Assembly (NCBI GenBank): GCA_051294375.1
Contig: CM119264.1
Span: 22,996,320 to 23,060,319 of the forward strand
Length of the DNA: 64,000 nucleotides
Reading direction: 5' to 3'
Origin: Paraspadella gotoi
Taxonomy: Eukaryota > Chaetognatha
A program made the translations under genes and the position numbers. Below, one piece after another: positions 8,436 to 20,819 of this stretch. Position 1 is the stretch's first letter. Each line of letters begins with the position of its first letter. The notes beneath the pieces were generated by a model. The model made no database searches. It worked only from the letters and a program-made list of their open reading frames with translations, and was not told the origin of the DNA.

Positions 8436-9785
8436 GGAAAACAAAAATGTCCTATTGTTTCTTTTATTGTGTATCGACATTTAATGGAAGAGTAAATCGA
8501 TGACTCCAGACAATGTTAGACGTTTATCCACCTAAACTTGGAAAATTAGTTTTACATCAGCCAAGGTCCACCCAAAATCTTCTTTTCCCCTTTCCGTGAC
8601 ATATCGATTGTCAGTCTGACAGCTCTCTCTCTCCCTCTCTCTCTCTCTCTCACTCTCTCTCTCTCTCTCTTTTCCTTCCAGAGAAATGTTTCTCATTCCA
8701 TGAAAATGGCGAGCACTCATACTAAGAGCCTTGGTGGTTTCCCCTTCCACTTCGGTCCATCTGTTCCGAAGGCGACTCCGCTGGTCATTCACAACATTTT
8801 TTTTTCAGTCTCGGTTGTCCGCCTTTCTCTTTTTTCTTTTCCGTTGCTACTAATACTTTATATTCCACTAACCCTTTCTCCTTTTTTCTTCTCCATCCTA
8901 ATTCTTTCCATCCCTTTTTTCCTTTGACTGACATCTGGGCTATTTCTCTCACTGCCATTACGCTTTCTTCTATAATTTTTTGGGCACCGATCTAATATTA
9001 TCAGATTTCTTAAAATAGATCTCTATGCTCTTTCCGTCTTTCCCCGATTTCCACTCCCCTTCCCGCGTTCCACATCCCCAGTCGCCCATTTCCACAAATA
9101 CCTTCTCCCTTTTCTCTCCCTCTCGCCTTCGTTTCCGGTTCCACTCTGGACGACGCTGTTTCCGCCTGCTCCTTCCTTCGCGTCCGGCAAAGACTCGCGT
9201 TTCCGGCGAAGTCCTCTTCTCTTCCGGCTGAAGATACAGAATGACCAAATTGACCATGTACCTCTTTCGACCTCTCGTAGCATTTTTTTCCCCGATTTTC
9301 GCTTGTCTTTGTCCTTTCTTTGTCCCAGTCTCTACCCCAAATGCGAAGGCGAATTCGGCCGAGACTTTTCCGCGGGATTTTCGTGTTTGAGAGACTCCGA
9401 TCCGATTAACCGGCAGAATTTATCGTCTTCATCCCGATAACGGTTTTTATCGGCAGAATCTTCCGACAGAATTCGCCGAGACTGCGAAATTTTTGCCCAC
9501 AATCTATCAATTCTTTTTGGCATTGTCTCATTTTGTGATCCTTTCTATCTCAGCTCTCTTTTTCGGAACCTTTCTCTGTTCCAAAGTTACTTACTAACCA
9601 CCCTCTCGTTTAAGTAAATTATGTTTATAAACGATTGTCAGGAAGATTTTTTAATCGTTTCTACGAACATGCATCTCCTTTAATTTTACTCTTGTTCAAA
9701 GACTGACTTTTTTCAGTTCCTTGTTTTTTTAAAGTTGTGGATTCTTTTTTCGTCAGTCACTAATTTTTTTGTATCTTCCTTAATT
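8436..9785. other. Intergenic, pyrimidine-rich
   Basis: It contains a CT array at about 8622-8670 and a long pyrimidine-rich stretch to about 9230. No gene, RNA gene or transposon end is recognised. Confidence 0.5.
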
Positions 9786-9795
9786 NNNNNNNNNN
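9786..9795. other. Assembly gap (10 N)
   Basis: Run of ten N within AT-rich intergenic DNA. Confidence 0.99.
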
Positions 9796-9909
9796 GTTTC
9801 TTTTATATTTCTTTCCTCTCTTACCCTTATCTTAACCTTCTCTCCCAATCCTTTCTACTCTACTAAATCTCAGCTTCAATTTTTTTCTTTTTGCGCCTTT
9901 TTATTTTGC

Positions 9910-10170
9910 CAGCGGCGGCGGGCAGCGGCGGGCAGTGGCGGGCGGCGGCGGGAGTCGACAGTCGGCGTACTTTCCCAAACTGGACCGCATCCCGCGGTAT
10001 TTTCCCTGGGCGTCGTTCTCTCGACAGCCGCGGTGCCACTTTTCGACGCCGTTTTATCCGCGGCGTCTTTTATTGGCGCGGTCGAGGATGGCGTCGTTCC
10101 GAGGCGGCATCGTTTATTGGCGGCGTCGCCGGCGTCGTTTTTATGTTCCCCTCGACGATTTCCGCTGGAA
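9910..10170. other. CpG-rich segment of unknown nature
   Basis: A locally GC- and CpG-rich block with repeated GGCGG and GGCGTC words, flanked by AT-rich DNA. It is open on both strands (124 codons on - at 9876-10250; 213 on + at 9891-10532), as expected from repetitive composition. On the + strand short hydrophobic stretches (SFIGGVAGVVFMF) appear, but no family is recognised. It could be a CpG-rich promoter or an unrecognised exon. Confidence 0.3.
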
Positions 10171-10661
10171 TCCGATTTTCCTTTGAAACGAGAGATTTTG
10201 TGGCTTTCGACTCTAAAAACACACAGAGCGACAGAGTCACACGCACACAAATGAATAGACTTTCAAGAACCACTTACCAAACCGCAATTTCAAGTTACTT
10301 TCACCAACGTTTATACGTAACAACAGCGTTATATGTACAGACAAACTTCAATATATCATTATCGGAACAACATACAGGGAAAACTCGCTCCTCACAATAT
10401 ATGCACAGCCCTTTTCTTTTATCCTTTTGCCTACAAACGTCTCGACATCGCCCCATCAACCTACGACTAATCCCTTCCAGCGCCGTCGATCGTTTCCATG
10501 GCGACGACGAAGTAACCGATTCATTTTTTTAGAAAAAAAAAGAAAAAAAGAAACAAATTATGAATCGAATTGAATTGACGGAAGCGATGAAGACAAACGA
10601 GGATGAATAAATTATCGAGGAGGCGAAAAAAGAAAAGAAATATAGCGAGTCGGGGAGATGC

Positions 10662-10694
10662 ATTTAAAGGGTTTAAAGGGTTTAAAGGGTTTAC
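10662..10694. repeat. Short tandem repeat TTTAAAGGG
   Basis: About three and a half tandem copies of a 9-base unit TTTAAAGGG. Confidence 0.8.
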
Positions 10695-10948
10695 AATCAA
10701 ACGTCTTCTGGCGTTTTTGTTAGTTTTACTAATTACGTCATGATTAATAATATTAGTAGTAAAATGGCACTCACGAACAAACTGACTGACCGAACATTAT
10801 TCAAAAGGCTCACCAGGCGAGAGAGAGACCGACTGACTGATCATTTTTCTCCGGAGTCGCAAATTTCGGATGCCCTTTAGAATCATTTTTTCAAAAAAAA
10901 AATTACTTTTTTTAAAAATGGTAATGCCATGCTAATTCCTAGGGAGGG

Positions 10949-10951
<3 letters not shown>

Positions 10952-10998
<47 letters not shown>
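10952..10998. repeat. GA microsatellite
   Basis: An almost perfect GA array of about 47 bases. A second, imperfect purine-rich array lies at about 11200-11255. Confidence 0.9.
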
Positions 10999-10999
<1 letters not shown>

Positions 11000-11850
11000 G
11001 CTTGAAACATTTGTCTTTCGCACCGAAACCTGGCAGGTGAATTATTGGACAGAGTTAATTTGATTTTATAAAGGAGCAATGAATCTTGTCGGCGAGGGAA
11101 GGGAGAGCGTGAAAAAGGTTACGAAATTAGTATTCATCGACGAAAGGGAGGAAAAACTAAAACGAAATCGAAACAAAATGAAAAACGGAGAACAGAGATG
11201 GAAAGAGAGAGAGAGGGAAAGAGAGAGAGAGACAGACAGAGAAAAAGAGAGAGATTTTTAACCGCAGTCGACGCTCGTGTCCTGTAAACAAAAGATCCGA
11301 GGTTTAAAAAAAAACGCGACATCTGGGGACAGAAAGAAGCGATTAAGACGAGATTCTGGGAATCGCTTTTAGGGACGACGCGACTGAGATGAGAAAAGGG
11401 GGAAAAACAAAAGACTGAAGCGAAGTCGGATGAGGAGGAGGGGGATGGGCTGGAGGAAGAAGAGGAGGTGGGAGAGATAAGTGAAGAAAGTAAATGAACA
11501 ATAAAGAGAGGGAGGACGGGGTTGGTTAAGAATTTATATCATTACGAGAACAAATAACAAGAAAAGAAAAAAAAAGTAGGAAAAGAACCAAAGTCTATTA
11601 GAAAGTGATGACGGAAAAATGATTGAGTTGTTGAAGAAGATTAGAGGAAAGATAAAAATGTCTAAAATCTCAAGTTGTCAAAAAAAAAGGGGGAAAAGAC
11701 TTAGAGTGAATCATCGAAAAAGAGTATTCATGTGAAATAGATATTTACATATAAAACAAGTTTGAGCAAACAATGTCGGATCTGCCTACAATAATTAAAC
11801 GGTAATCTGCTAATCAGATGATAAATCACAATATTTTTTTAAATTTTTTT

Positions 11851-12022
11851 AACTCGCATCATTTTTTGAACTCGCATAATTTTTTCCACGCACATAATTT
11901 TTCAACTCATCATTTTTTCAATTTACATCATTTTTACAATTCGCATCATTTTTTCAACTTTCATAATTTTTTCAACTTGCATAATTTTTTCAACTTGCAT
12001 AATTTTTTCAACTTGCATAATT
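11851..12022 (+). repeat. Minisatellite with unit of about 18 bases
   Basis: Tandem units like AACTTGCATAATTTTTTC, degenerate at the left and nearly identical at the right. Because the unit is close to a multiple of three, an artificial open frame (Asn/His/Phe-rich) runs through it. I do not regard it as coding. Confidence 0.85.
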
Positions 12023-12070
12023 TAATAAATAATAAAAAATAAAAAATAAAACCCCCCTGTCGACCTAATC

Positions 12071-12133
12071 GACAGTTGGAGCTTCTTCTCCCGGCATCCT
12101 CGGTCTTCCTCCTGTCTCCGTGCTCCAACTGTC
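12071..12133. repeat. Inverted repeat with 12-bp perfect stem
   Basis: GACAGTTGGAGC at 12071-12082 is exactly complementary to 12122-12133 with a 39-base pyrimidine-rich loop. Confidence 0.85.
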
Positions 12134-12422
12134 AATTGTACACTTATTATATTTTATGTATTTTATGTATTTTATGTATTTTGGTATTTTTTGAATTTTT
12201 GTAATTTTGGTATTTTTCATTTTAAAAACGTTTTTGCATGTTTAAACCGGTACAGAGACCTGGTTGTGAATATTATTGTATATTATTTATCAACATTCTG
12301 TTCAATCACTCGAGATAGACGACAACAATTATTTTGTTCTAATATTTAAGACCATATTGTGGCAGCAAGGAAGGGTCCATCCATCCAATCTTGAGTAATT
12401 GGTGTTTTTTGCTAAGGTGGGA

Positions 12423-12467
12423 TGGACGGACGGACGGGCGGACGGACGGACGGACGGACGGACGGAC
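12423..12467. repeat. GACG microsatellite
   Basis: About eleven copies of a GGAC tetranucleotide, one of them changed to GGGC. It lies inside the Helitron-like element. Confidence 0.9.
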
Positions 12468-12809
12468 ATCATTTTTTTTGCATAATTTATCATAATTCGA
12501 TGTTCTGACATGATATAAGTTAGTGCCCGACAATATTGAGGGGGCTGACCGACGGACCGACAAAGTGAATTATTGAGTCGGGATCTGCTGATAAGCAGAT
12601 CCGACTAAAAACAGTATGAAAACGATAAAATTAAGAGGCAATCAAACAGAATAAACCTTTGAGTTGTCAGCCACCATGACGAAGACAAAAGAGACGACGA
12701 GAACGTCGGTGACAGCAGTGACAGGGACGTCGAGTGAAATCACAATGTCGTGACAGGTTTCAGTGAATGGTGAGGACGAGGTGAAGTGAGGAACAGAGGA
12801 GAAAGAAAA

Positions 12810-13767
12810 NNNNNNNNNNNNNNNNNNNNNNNNNNNNNNNNNNNNNNNNNNNNNNNNNNNNNNNNNNNNNNNNNNNNNNNNNNNNNNNNNNNNNNNNNNN
12901 NNNNNNNNNNNNNNNNNNNNNNNNNNNNNNNNNNNNNNNNNNNNNNNNNNNNNNNNNNNNNNNNNNNNNNNNNNNNNNNNNNNNNNNNNNNNNNNNNNNN
13001 NNNNNNNNNNNNNNNNNNNNNNNNNNNNNNNNNNNNNNNNNNNNNNNNNNNNNNNNNNNNNNNNNNNNNNNNNNNNNNNNNNNNNNNNNNNNNNNNNNNN
13101 NNNNNNNNNNNNNNNNNNNNNNNNNNNNNNNNNNNNNNNNNNNNNNNNNNNNNNNNNNNNNNNNNNNNNNNNNNNNNNNNNNNNNNNNNNNNNNNNNNNN
13201 NNNNNNNNNNNNNNNNNNNNNNNNNNNNNNNNNNNNNNNNNNNNNNNNNNNNNNNNNNNNNNNNNNNNNNNNNNNNNNNNNNNNNNNNNNNNNNNNNNNN
13301 NNNNNNNNNNNNNNNNNNNNNNNNNNNNNNNNNNNNNNNNNNNNNNNNNNNNNNNNNNNNNNNNNNNNNNNNNNNNNNNNNNNNNNNNNNNNNNNNNNNN
13401 NNNNNNNNNNNNNNNNNNNNNNNNNNNNNNNNNNNNNNNNNNNNNNNNNNNNNNNNNNNNNNNNNNNNNNNNNNNNNNNNNNNNNNNNNNNNNNNNNNNN
13501 NNNNNNNNNNNNNNNNNNNNNNNNNNNNNNNNNNNNNNNNNNNNNNNNNNNNNNNNNNNNNNNNNNNNNNNNNNNNNNNNNNNNNNNNNNNNNNNNNNNN
13601 NNNNNNNNNNNNNNNNNNNNNNNNNNNNNNNNNNNNNNNNNNNNNNNNNNNNNNNNNNNNNNNNNNNNNNNNNNNNNNNNNNNNNNNNNNNNNNNNNNNN
13701 NNNNNNNNNNNNNNNNNNNNNNNNNNNNNNNNNNNNNNNNNNNNNNNNNNNNNNNNNNNNNNNNNNN
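12810..13767. other. Assembly gap (958 N)
   Basis: Long N run. Open frames reported across it are artefacts. Confidence 0.99.
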
Positions 13768-15040
13768 TCAATCAAAAGATCAGCTGTCTCTCCCTTTTTT
13801 TTCCATTCCCTGCTTTACCCGAGTCTCAGCTTTCTGTCTCCTTAATACCTCTGTTTCATTCTTTCCCTTCTTTTTATCTCTTTTTCCTCTTTCTACCCTC
13901 CTCCCCTCTTTTCCCCCTTACCCTTTCCCTCTTTTTTCCTCTGCCCTCTTCTTTAAATCCTTATTGAGCTTTCTTTTTAATTGTTTTTTTTCTTCTCGTT
14001 TTCTTTGTATTTAATTTCGCCATCGCCTCGCTGTATCGAGCTCCTTTTAATCCCCTTATATCCTGGTCCCACTGTTGTATCGATCTCGCTTAACTCGACG
14101 ACCAGATGATGTCATCGACGATGAAGAAGACGACGACGATGACGACGACGACGATGACGACGACGGTGACGACGAAGATTCGGCCTGTAAGGAAGACATT
14201 AATGACAAAGAATAACATGATGACGATTTTTACGAAGAAGTAAAAATAAAAACAATTACAGTCACAACAATGTACTACAATGTATAATTTGTAAATTCTC
14301 CTTCCAGAGAAAGATATATTCCGTCTTTTCCAAATTCTGATTCTCTTTTTTTTCCTCTATCACATAACAGTATTGACAAGAGCGCTGAGAAATCAGACAA
14401 AAATGGTGCAAAATTATAAGGTTTCATTTTTTACAATAATTTTGAAAAGTATTTTCGTTTTTGGTAGAATAAATTTTAGCCGAGCTGTCAGTTTCACAAT
14501 TAGATTTTTTAAAATTTTCTTCTCAGATATTTTTTCTCTCTTCTTTTCCTTTCCTATATCTCTTTTTCTCCCTCTCTCCCCCACTCTCTCTCTCTCTATC
14601 TCTCTCTTTCTCCCTCACTCTTTCCCCTCCTTTCCCAAACCAGATTGTTCAACCAAATCAAACTCGGCAAATATTTGTTCTTCGCATTTTCTTCTTCGTC
14701 GGCGAATCTCGTAATTTCCTTCCGAATTTTCCCATCATTTTCGACGTCCGTTTTTGGTTTATCACTTTATGAGATCAGGGAAAAATCTCGAGGGCGGATT
14801 TCTCGGAAATCGTTTGTTTCACATCCATTTCTTAGAAATGCTCCGTGAAAAAGTACAAATTATAAAGCACCAACATTTTTTAATAACAAATATAACATAT
14901 ACATATAAAATGTATGTCGGAGTAAGTAAGTTAGTTTATTTGCATTATAAACAATTTTCCAATTGTAACGCTATCCGAGCGCCATTTAATTAAAAGGTTT
15001 TTTTTTCTCTCAATCAAACGATGTTCTCCTTTTCACCTGA
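13768..15040. other. Intergenic with GAC microsatellite
   Basis: Pyrimidine-rich DNA to about 14000, an imperfect GAC array at 14098-14180, and AT-rich DNA to the end. No gene recognised. Confidence 0.5.
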
Positions 15041-15049
15041 AATTAGTTG

Positions 15050-15718
15050 TTATTGTTTTTCTTGTTGTTGTTGTTGTTGAAATGAGTTGGCAAAGTCGAG
15101 CGATTAATATGGGGAACGAGAAGAGAGCGGCGAAGAGCGAANNNNNNNNNNNNNNNNNNNNNNNNNNNNNNNNNNNNNNNNNNNNNNNNNNNNNNNNNNN
15201 NNNNNNNNNNNNNNNNNNNNNNNNNNNNNNNNNNNNNNNNNNNNNNNNNNNNNNNNNNNNNNNNNNNNNNNNNNNNNNNNNNNNNNNNNNNNNNNNNNNN
15301 NNNNNNNCGTCGTTGTTGTTGTTGTCATCAATTTCTCTTTTACAGCCGATTATCGAAGTCATCAGAAANNNNNNNNNNATTGTTTTTCTTCTTGTTGTTG
15401 TTGAAATGAGTTGGCAAAGTCGAGAGATTAATATGGGGAACGAGAAGAGAGCGGCGAAGAGCGAANNNNNNNNNNNNNNNNNNNNNNNNNNNNNNNNNNN
15501 NNNNNNNNNNNNNNNNNNNNNNNNNNNNNNNNNNNNNNNNNNNNNNNNNNNNNNNNNNNNNNNNNNNNNNNNNNNNNNNNNNNNNNNNNNNNNNNNNNNN
15601 NNNNNNNNNNNNNNNNNNNNNNNNNNNNNNNNNNNNNNNNNNNNNNNNNNNNNNNNCGTCGTTGTTGTTGTTGTCATCAATTTCTCTTTTACAGCCAATT
15701 ATCGAAGTCATCAGAAGT
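15050..15718. repeat. Tandem duplication of about 335 bases broken by three gaps
   Basis: The unit begins with GTT repeats, continues AAATGAGTTGGCAAAGTCGA, is interrupted by N, and ends with TCTCTTTTACAGCC and ATTATCGAAGTCATCAGAA. Two copies follow each other with only two base differences in the visible parts. The gaps are 15142-15307, 15369-15378 and 15466-15656. This may be a real tandem or two haplotypes scaffolded in series. Confidence 0.8.
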
Positions 15719-15860
15719 GAGAATTCAATTTTCTAAAAAAAAATCCAGGACTCTACGAATAGTGTCCTTAATTTAAGTAGTCATCACCAGTCGGTGATAA
15801 TCAGGATCATGATCATTAAAGTCATAATTATCATCATTATCATCCTCATTGTCATCATTA

Positions 15861-15897
<37 letters not shown>

Positions 15898-16567
15898 TGT
15901 CGTTCTCATCCCGTCTCCTTCCGCGCGAGAAAATATCGGCGCCCACAAAATTTCCCTTTTATTCGTCCTCGTTTTTTCTTTAACCGAAGTCTTTATCTTT
16001 CGCTTCTTTATCTTCATGGTTTTTTTTCCTTTATTTACCCAATTTACTATCCTTGTTTCTGTTTCTTCTTTGTCGTCTTTGTCGCTGTTAGATGTATGTT
16101 TAAATGTTGTGTTTAAATGTTTAAATGTTGTGTTTTCATCTCTGCAACCTGTTAAATTATCTTAAAAAAAGAATTATCGTTTTCGTTGTTTGGCTTCGTT
16201 TTTGAGACTTTGAAGCAATCAAACTCTCGTTTTTCTTTTAGGTTAATAGGAGGCATTGCCGCCTTATGTTTTTCAAATATACCCATCCCTAAACTCCAAC
16301 TGCACCTCTAAATATCCCCCTCAACAACCTTGACCCCGTCCCTAAACCCCGACCAAACTCTTCCGTATTCTCTATATCTCCAACCACAACCTTTGGGTGA
16401 AGTGAAAGTTTGAAATCAAAACTTAGCAGTTATATCTTGAAAACAATAATATTAGTGAATAATAATCTGTAGTTATTTCTTAGTATAGTAGCCCAGTTAG
16501 CCTTTTTTGTATATAGTGCTACCGTTAATAAATTTAAATAAATTTACCAAAGTATTTTTATGGGTTT
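15719..16567. other. Intergenic with ATC/GTC-rich tract
   Basis: A (GTC)n array at about 15856-15900 sits inside a wider ATC/GTC-rich tract. A short duplicated word (TTTAAATGTTGTG) occurs near 16100. No gene recognised. Confidence 0.5.
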
Positions 16568-16698
16568 NNNNNNNNNNNNNNNNNNNNNNNNNNNNNNNNN
16601 NNNNNNNNNNNNNNNNNNNNNNNNNNNNNNNNNNNNNNNNNNNNNNNNNNNNNNNNNNNNNNNNNNNNNNNNNNNNNNNNNNNNNNNNNNNNNNNNNN
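16568..16698. other. Assembly gap (131 N) beside a short tandem repeat
   Basis: The sequence to the right (16699-16742) starts with tandem units TATATCCAACCACACCCA, so the gap probably falls within this repeat. Confidence 0.95.
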
Positions 16699-17387
16699 CC
16701 TATATCCAACCACACCCATCCTTATATCCAACCCCACCCATTTCTCTTTCCAATTCCAATTTTCTCTCCAACTCGAAGCAAAAACCCTTTCGTCTGGAAT
16801 TTACGGTCAAAGCTTCAGCAGCAGAAGTCCAGCTGTGACAGATGCTGAATTAGCGTCGTCGTCGTCGTCGTTATCGTCGTGATTCTCTTCCTCGTCGTCA
16901 TCGTCGTTGGAGGTCGTTGTCACTGACCTCTTTCGTCTCTTTTCAGTGTCGCCATTGTTGATAACCAATCGGGTCAAAGTTAAGCAATTCACCTCCGTTA
17001 GAGTTGAACTCACGTATTCCCTTTGGTCAGTCCTGCTCGATGTCGTCGTCTTCGTCATCGTCGTTGTCGTCGTCGATGTCGTCGCCGTCATTATTATCGT
17101 CGTCGTCATCATCGCAAGAAGGCGACAAAATTTTCGATTAACTCAAAAATAAAAAAAACAAAAACAAAACAAAAACCAAGGGTCGCGATTTTATTCCAAT
17201 CAGAATCGTGAGGAGTCAGGGTTAAAGGGGAGGCGCGCCTGTTTTTCTGTTTATTTTTATTCTGTTTTGCAGGAAAATTAGGAAAAGTAGTTTCGTATAT
17301 TTAGAGAAATGGGAAGAGAGTTTTTGCTTTGATCTTTTTGTTTCGCAGTGAAAAATAAAGAAAAGCGGGAGAATTTTGTAGAAACAA

Positions 17388-17444
<57 letters not shown>

Positions 17445-18200
17445 TCTCTCTTCTCTCTTTGTTTGTTTGGCGAGGGTTGCGTAATTCGACGCAGTTGTCA
17501 GCAGCGCGGATGAAATGTTTTGCTCACCTGACGGCGGTCGCAGCGGCGCGGCGGGCGGCGCGGCGGCGGCAGCGCAGGTTGGGGGCGGGAGAAAAGAGGC
17601 GAGCGCCGTCTGCCGTCTAATGAGAAAAACGCTTGGCGCTTCCGCCAGCTGCTTGTCTCGAAAATGCTTGATTAAAGGCTTCGCTTTGGGGAAAGCTTTC
17701 CTTAGCGGGTCTGGCGGAGAGAGAGAGCGATACGTGATCCAGGGGAGAGAGAGAGAGAGAAAAAAAAGGAAGAGAGGAAATTCACAAAATTCTGGTGGAT
17801 CTGTTAATTTTTCTTTTTTATCTTAGAATCAAATTGGTGAAAAACTAAAAATTGAATCGAAAAAAAAAATTGAGATGAAAAATCTCGGCTGAGTTTTTAT
17901 TTATGTTCGCATAGATCAACTAATTTAACAAAAGTGTTTTAAATACATTTAAAATATTTTACGTACTTTTTAAGATGTGTTATTCTGATTATTTAGGCGT
18001 AATCAATTAACTTTCATACCGTCGTCGTCGTCATCGTCGTCGTCGTCATCGGTCATTAAAGTCGACATCATTTCGTCGTTATCGTCGTCGTCATCTTCTT
18101 CCACCACCAGGTCTTGTACATCATCGTCATTGACATCGTCGTTCGTCATCATCGTCGTCATCTTCTTCCACCTGGTCTGAGATATGTTCATCTCCAAATC
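16699..18200. other. Intergenic with GTC and CT microsatellites
   Basis: GTC arrays lie at about 16851-16900, 17038-17116 and 18017-18175, a CT array at 17393-17458 and a small CpG-rich patch at about 17525-17595. Open frames here are poly-Asp, poly-Val or Ser/Leu shadows of the arrays. Confidence 0.55.
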
Positions 18201-18202
18201 CT

Positions 18203-18432
18203 CCGCCCGCGGGCGGCTCTAGGGCGCCCAGGGGGCAGACTATTCCAGGGGGGAGCAGCAAAATGGTCATGAGGGGCGCCCTCTGGATTGCCTCAGGGGC
18301 GCCCCAGGGGGTTCCCCCTGGCCAACATTTTTGGTCTATAGGGGCGCCCCTAAGCTTAGCCCCCTGGGGCCAAAAAAAAGCTGCCCCTGGGTAACCCCTT
18401 GGGGAGCATAAAAAACTGCTCCCCCAGGGGCG
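18203..18432. repeat. GC-rich CCCCTGG/CCAGGGG cluster, copy 1
   Basis: Begins with a perfect 14-base palindrome CCGCCCGCGGGCGG, followed by about a dozen CCCCTGG or CCAGGGG words in both orientations and GGGGCGCCCC palindromes. A related cluster in opposite orientation lies at 20655-20812. Confidence 0.65.
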
Positions 18433-20640
18433 AGGTAAAGAGAGAGCAAAGTTTTAGAATGAGAAAATATACTTCTGACTATGTTATATATCTAGAATAT
18501 TCTCCCGTCTGTTACTCTCTCTTTCCTCTCCCCTTTCTTTTCTCTCTCCTCTTTTTCTCTCTCTCTCTTTTCTCATTCATTCTTCTTTTTTTTTTTTCTC
18601 TCTCTCTTTTTTCTCTCTCTATAGATCTTTTTTTTCTCAATCATGTCAGAATCCTCCTCCGTTCTCTAGTATTAAATTTTAGAAATTTTTAACTCTCCTG
18701 TTATATTTTTTATATCCCCTTATTTATTCTTGTCTTGCTATATATTGTTAACGACTCATATATCATGATCCCGATATTTATCCTAAATTTTTAAGTATTT
18801 TTATTTTAACTTCCGCTTCTATTCTTCTCTCTCCTTGAGTCAGTTATAACTGACTATAGCGAACGACAGTAGTTTAACATAACAATGCTTAGCGATCTCT
18901 CTACGCTCTCTCTCACTCTCACAACTACTCTTCTATGCTTGGTCTTCAAAATATGCCTAATCAGTCATTCTCCCTCTCTTCTTTCCCTGCTTCTTCTCTA
19001 TCTTTCTTCTTTTTAATGGTTTTTTTCTTTTTTGTGTCGGATCTCCTACTTGACTAGGTACCGTCATAGAAGAATCATTTTAACAAAACACCCAATATTC
19101 ATAATTCGGTATGTTTAAAATTAGAAATTTAAATAATCATACCAAACAAATCAATGGGCAGTGACTGGAACAGACCTCCAATTAGTGATTATGTAGATCC
19201 CCCCGAATAATAACCTCAATAAAAACTATTTCCACGTCCGTCGTCGAACCGATCTAAACGATTCTACATCATAAAATAAATGTTCGGTATTTTTTATTTT
19301 AAGCATTTGATATATTCACCTTCCTAAATCAATTCTCACATTTGTAGTATTCGTGTTCTCAATGTTATCGTGAACTTCACTCGTTGTTAGTAGAGGCTGA
19401 GCGATTTGAGAGTAGACGAGTGCTACATGCTACAATACTCTCCTCTTATATCTCCTCGCTCAATCACATACTTTTTTCTACCCACACACAAAAATTTCTA
19501 TTCCTTAATCCATCTATTTAATCACGAATCAATTTGAGCTCTTAATGCTAAATGTGGCATGGACTGCATATCTTAACTAACTCATCAATAACATATTTTT
19601 TTAATAATTTATTCTGTTATAAGTGAATTAAAATTAAACCTGCCTACTACTTTATTTCATAAAATTTTTAAGACTAAAATCTTCTCGTCGTGCGCGTTCA
19701 GTATGAAACATATGAGTCTAAACGTTCAATGTCGTGTCTACATCGTGGAAAACAAAACAACAAACAGTTAATCTTTATACAATTGAACGAGTTATTTAGA
19801 AAAAAATTTTGCCAGTCTTCTATTTCTCTTCTATCTCTTTTGTCTATTGTCTATCGGGATTACACAATTATTAATGAGCTAATGTTATAGTGATTGTCTG
19901 CCAAAATATATTAATTTTGACCAAATATACAAGTGTCCCAACGGCATCTATCTAGAGGTGACCAAATTAATTGCAAGTTGACCAAATTATGATCTGCTTG
20001 AACTCATTAAGCAAATGAACCAATTTCGCACTTTATACAGCTGCATACCCAATCTTCACTGCCTACATGCACACGCATCCTATGAAGCACATTAGAGCCA
20101 AATTATGCAGAGTTGATTACGCAATATTGATTCGAGCTGGATATATGCAAATAATACTGATTAAATGTATTGTCTATATAGCTTACAGAAACACTATGGG
20201 AAAGTTGTACCAGAATTATATAGGAAAGTTACCAAATTTATTACTCTTAGGTATGTTTAGAACATCATACATAGCTGAGCGCAATTATGATAGAGTGATA
20301 GACAAGAGATTCAAGCAGATGTAACTAAATATAAGAAGAAATTTACCAGCATAAAAGTTTACCAGCAATTTTTAAAAGTTGAAATAATTATTTATCAGTG
20401 ACCATTTGAGTCACAGTGACCGAGAATTTTAGTCATATTGACTAAATTTTGGCAAGGTGGACCAATTAATGCAAGTTTGGTTATTGTGTGCAGCTATTGG
20501 TTTCATGATTGATAAATTGAAATGAAAATTATTATTATAGTTTGTATTGTAATGAAACAAGATGAAAATAGAGAAAGACCTTTAGATTAGAGAAAGAGAG
20601 AGAAAGAGAGGGAAGAGAGGAGAGAAGAATACGAGGGAGA
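18433..20640. other. AT-rich intergenic between the two GC clusters
   Basis: CT-rich tracts at 18510-18620, then AT-rich DNA. The longest plausible open frame is 85 codons at 20067-20324 (+), which I cannot assign. The word ACCAAAT or ACCAATT recurs at 19915-20470. At 19037 the word GTCGGATCT matches the left end of the Helitron-like element. Confidence 0.4.
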
Positions 20641-20654
20641 GAGAGAGCGACGGT

Positions 20655-20812
20655 TCCAGGGTGCAGGAAAATTCCATTCCGACTGGAGCCCAGGGGCAAG
20701 GGTTATAGGCCCCTGGGGGATTCCCCTGGAGTGGCCCCTTGGGGCTCCAAAAAAAGGCTAAGGGGAGCGCCTAGAGCTAAGGAATTGCCTGCCCTGGGGC
20801 CGCCCGCGGAAA
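20655..20812. repeat. GC-rich CCCCTGG/CCAGGGG cluster, copy 2
   Basis: Same word composition as the cluster at 18.2 kb, ending with GGCCGCCCGCGG, the inverse of the start of copy 1. The two could be terminal repeats of a 2.6-kb element. Confidence 0.6.
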
Positions 20813-20819
20813 GCAACCG

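Larger units (their letters stand above)
11775..12606 (+). mobile_element. Helitron-like non-autonomous element (putative)
   Basis: The left end reads GTCGGATCTGC (11775-11785), and its inverted copy GCAGATCCGAC ends the element at 12605. The 3' end forms a 13-bp hairpin (12576-12606, one bulged G, GATA loop) and runs into CTAA, a CTRR-type end. Inside are a minisatellite, a second hairpin (12071-12133) and a GACG microsatellite. Terminal inverted words, an internal satellite and a 3' hairpin are typical of Helitron-like relatives without coding capacity. A second 3' end of the same design lies near 32.5 kb. No transposase is encoded. The family call is inference. Confidence 0.45.

Noticed and set aside
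12642-13967. Open frames of 340-393 codons
   Set aside because: They consist almost entirely of N; the same holds for frames over 15142-15656, 52559-52818 and 61905-62576.
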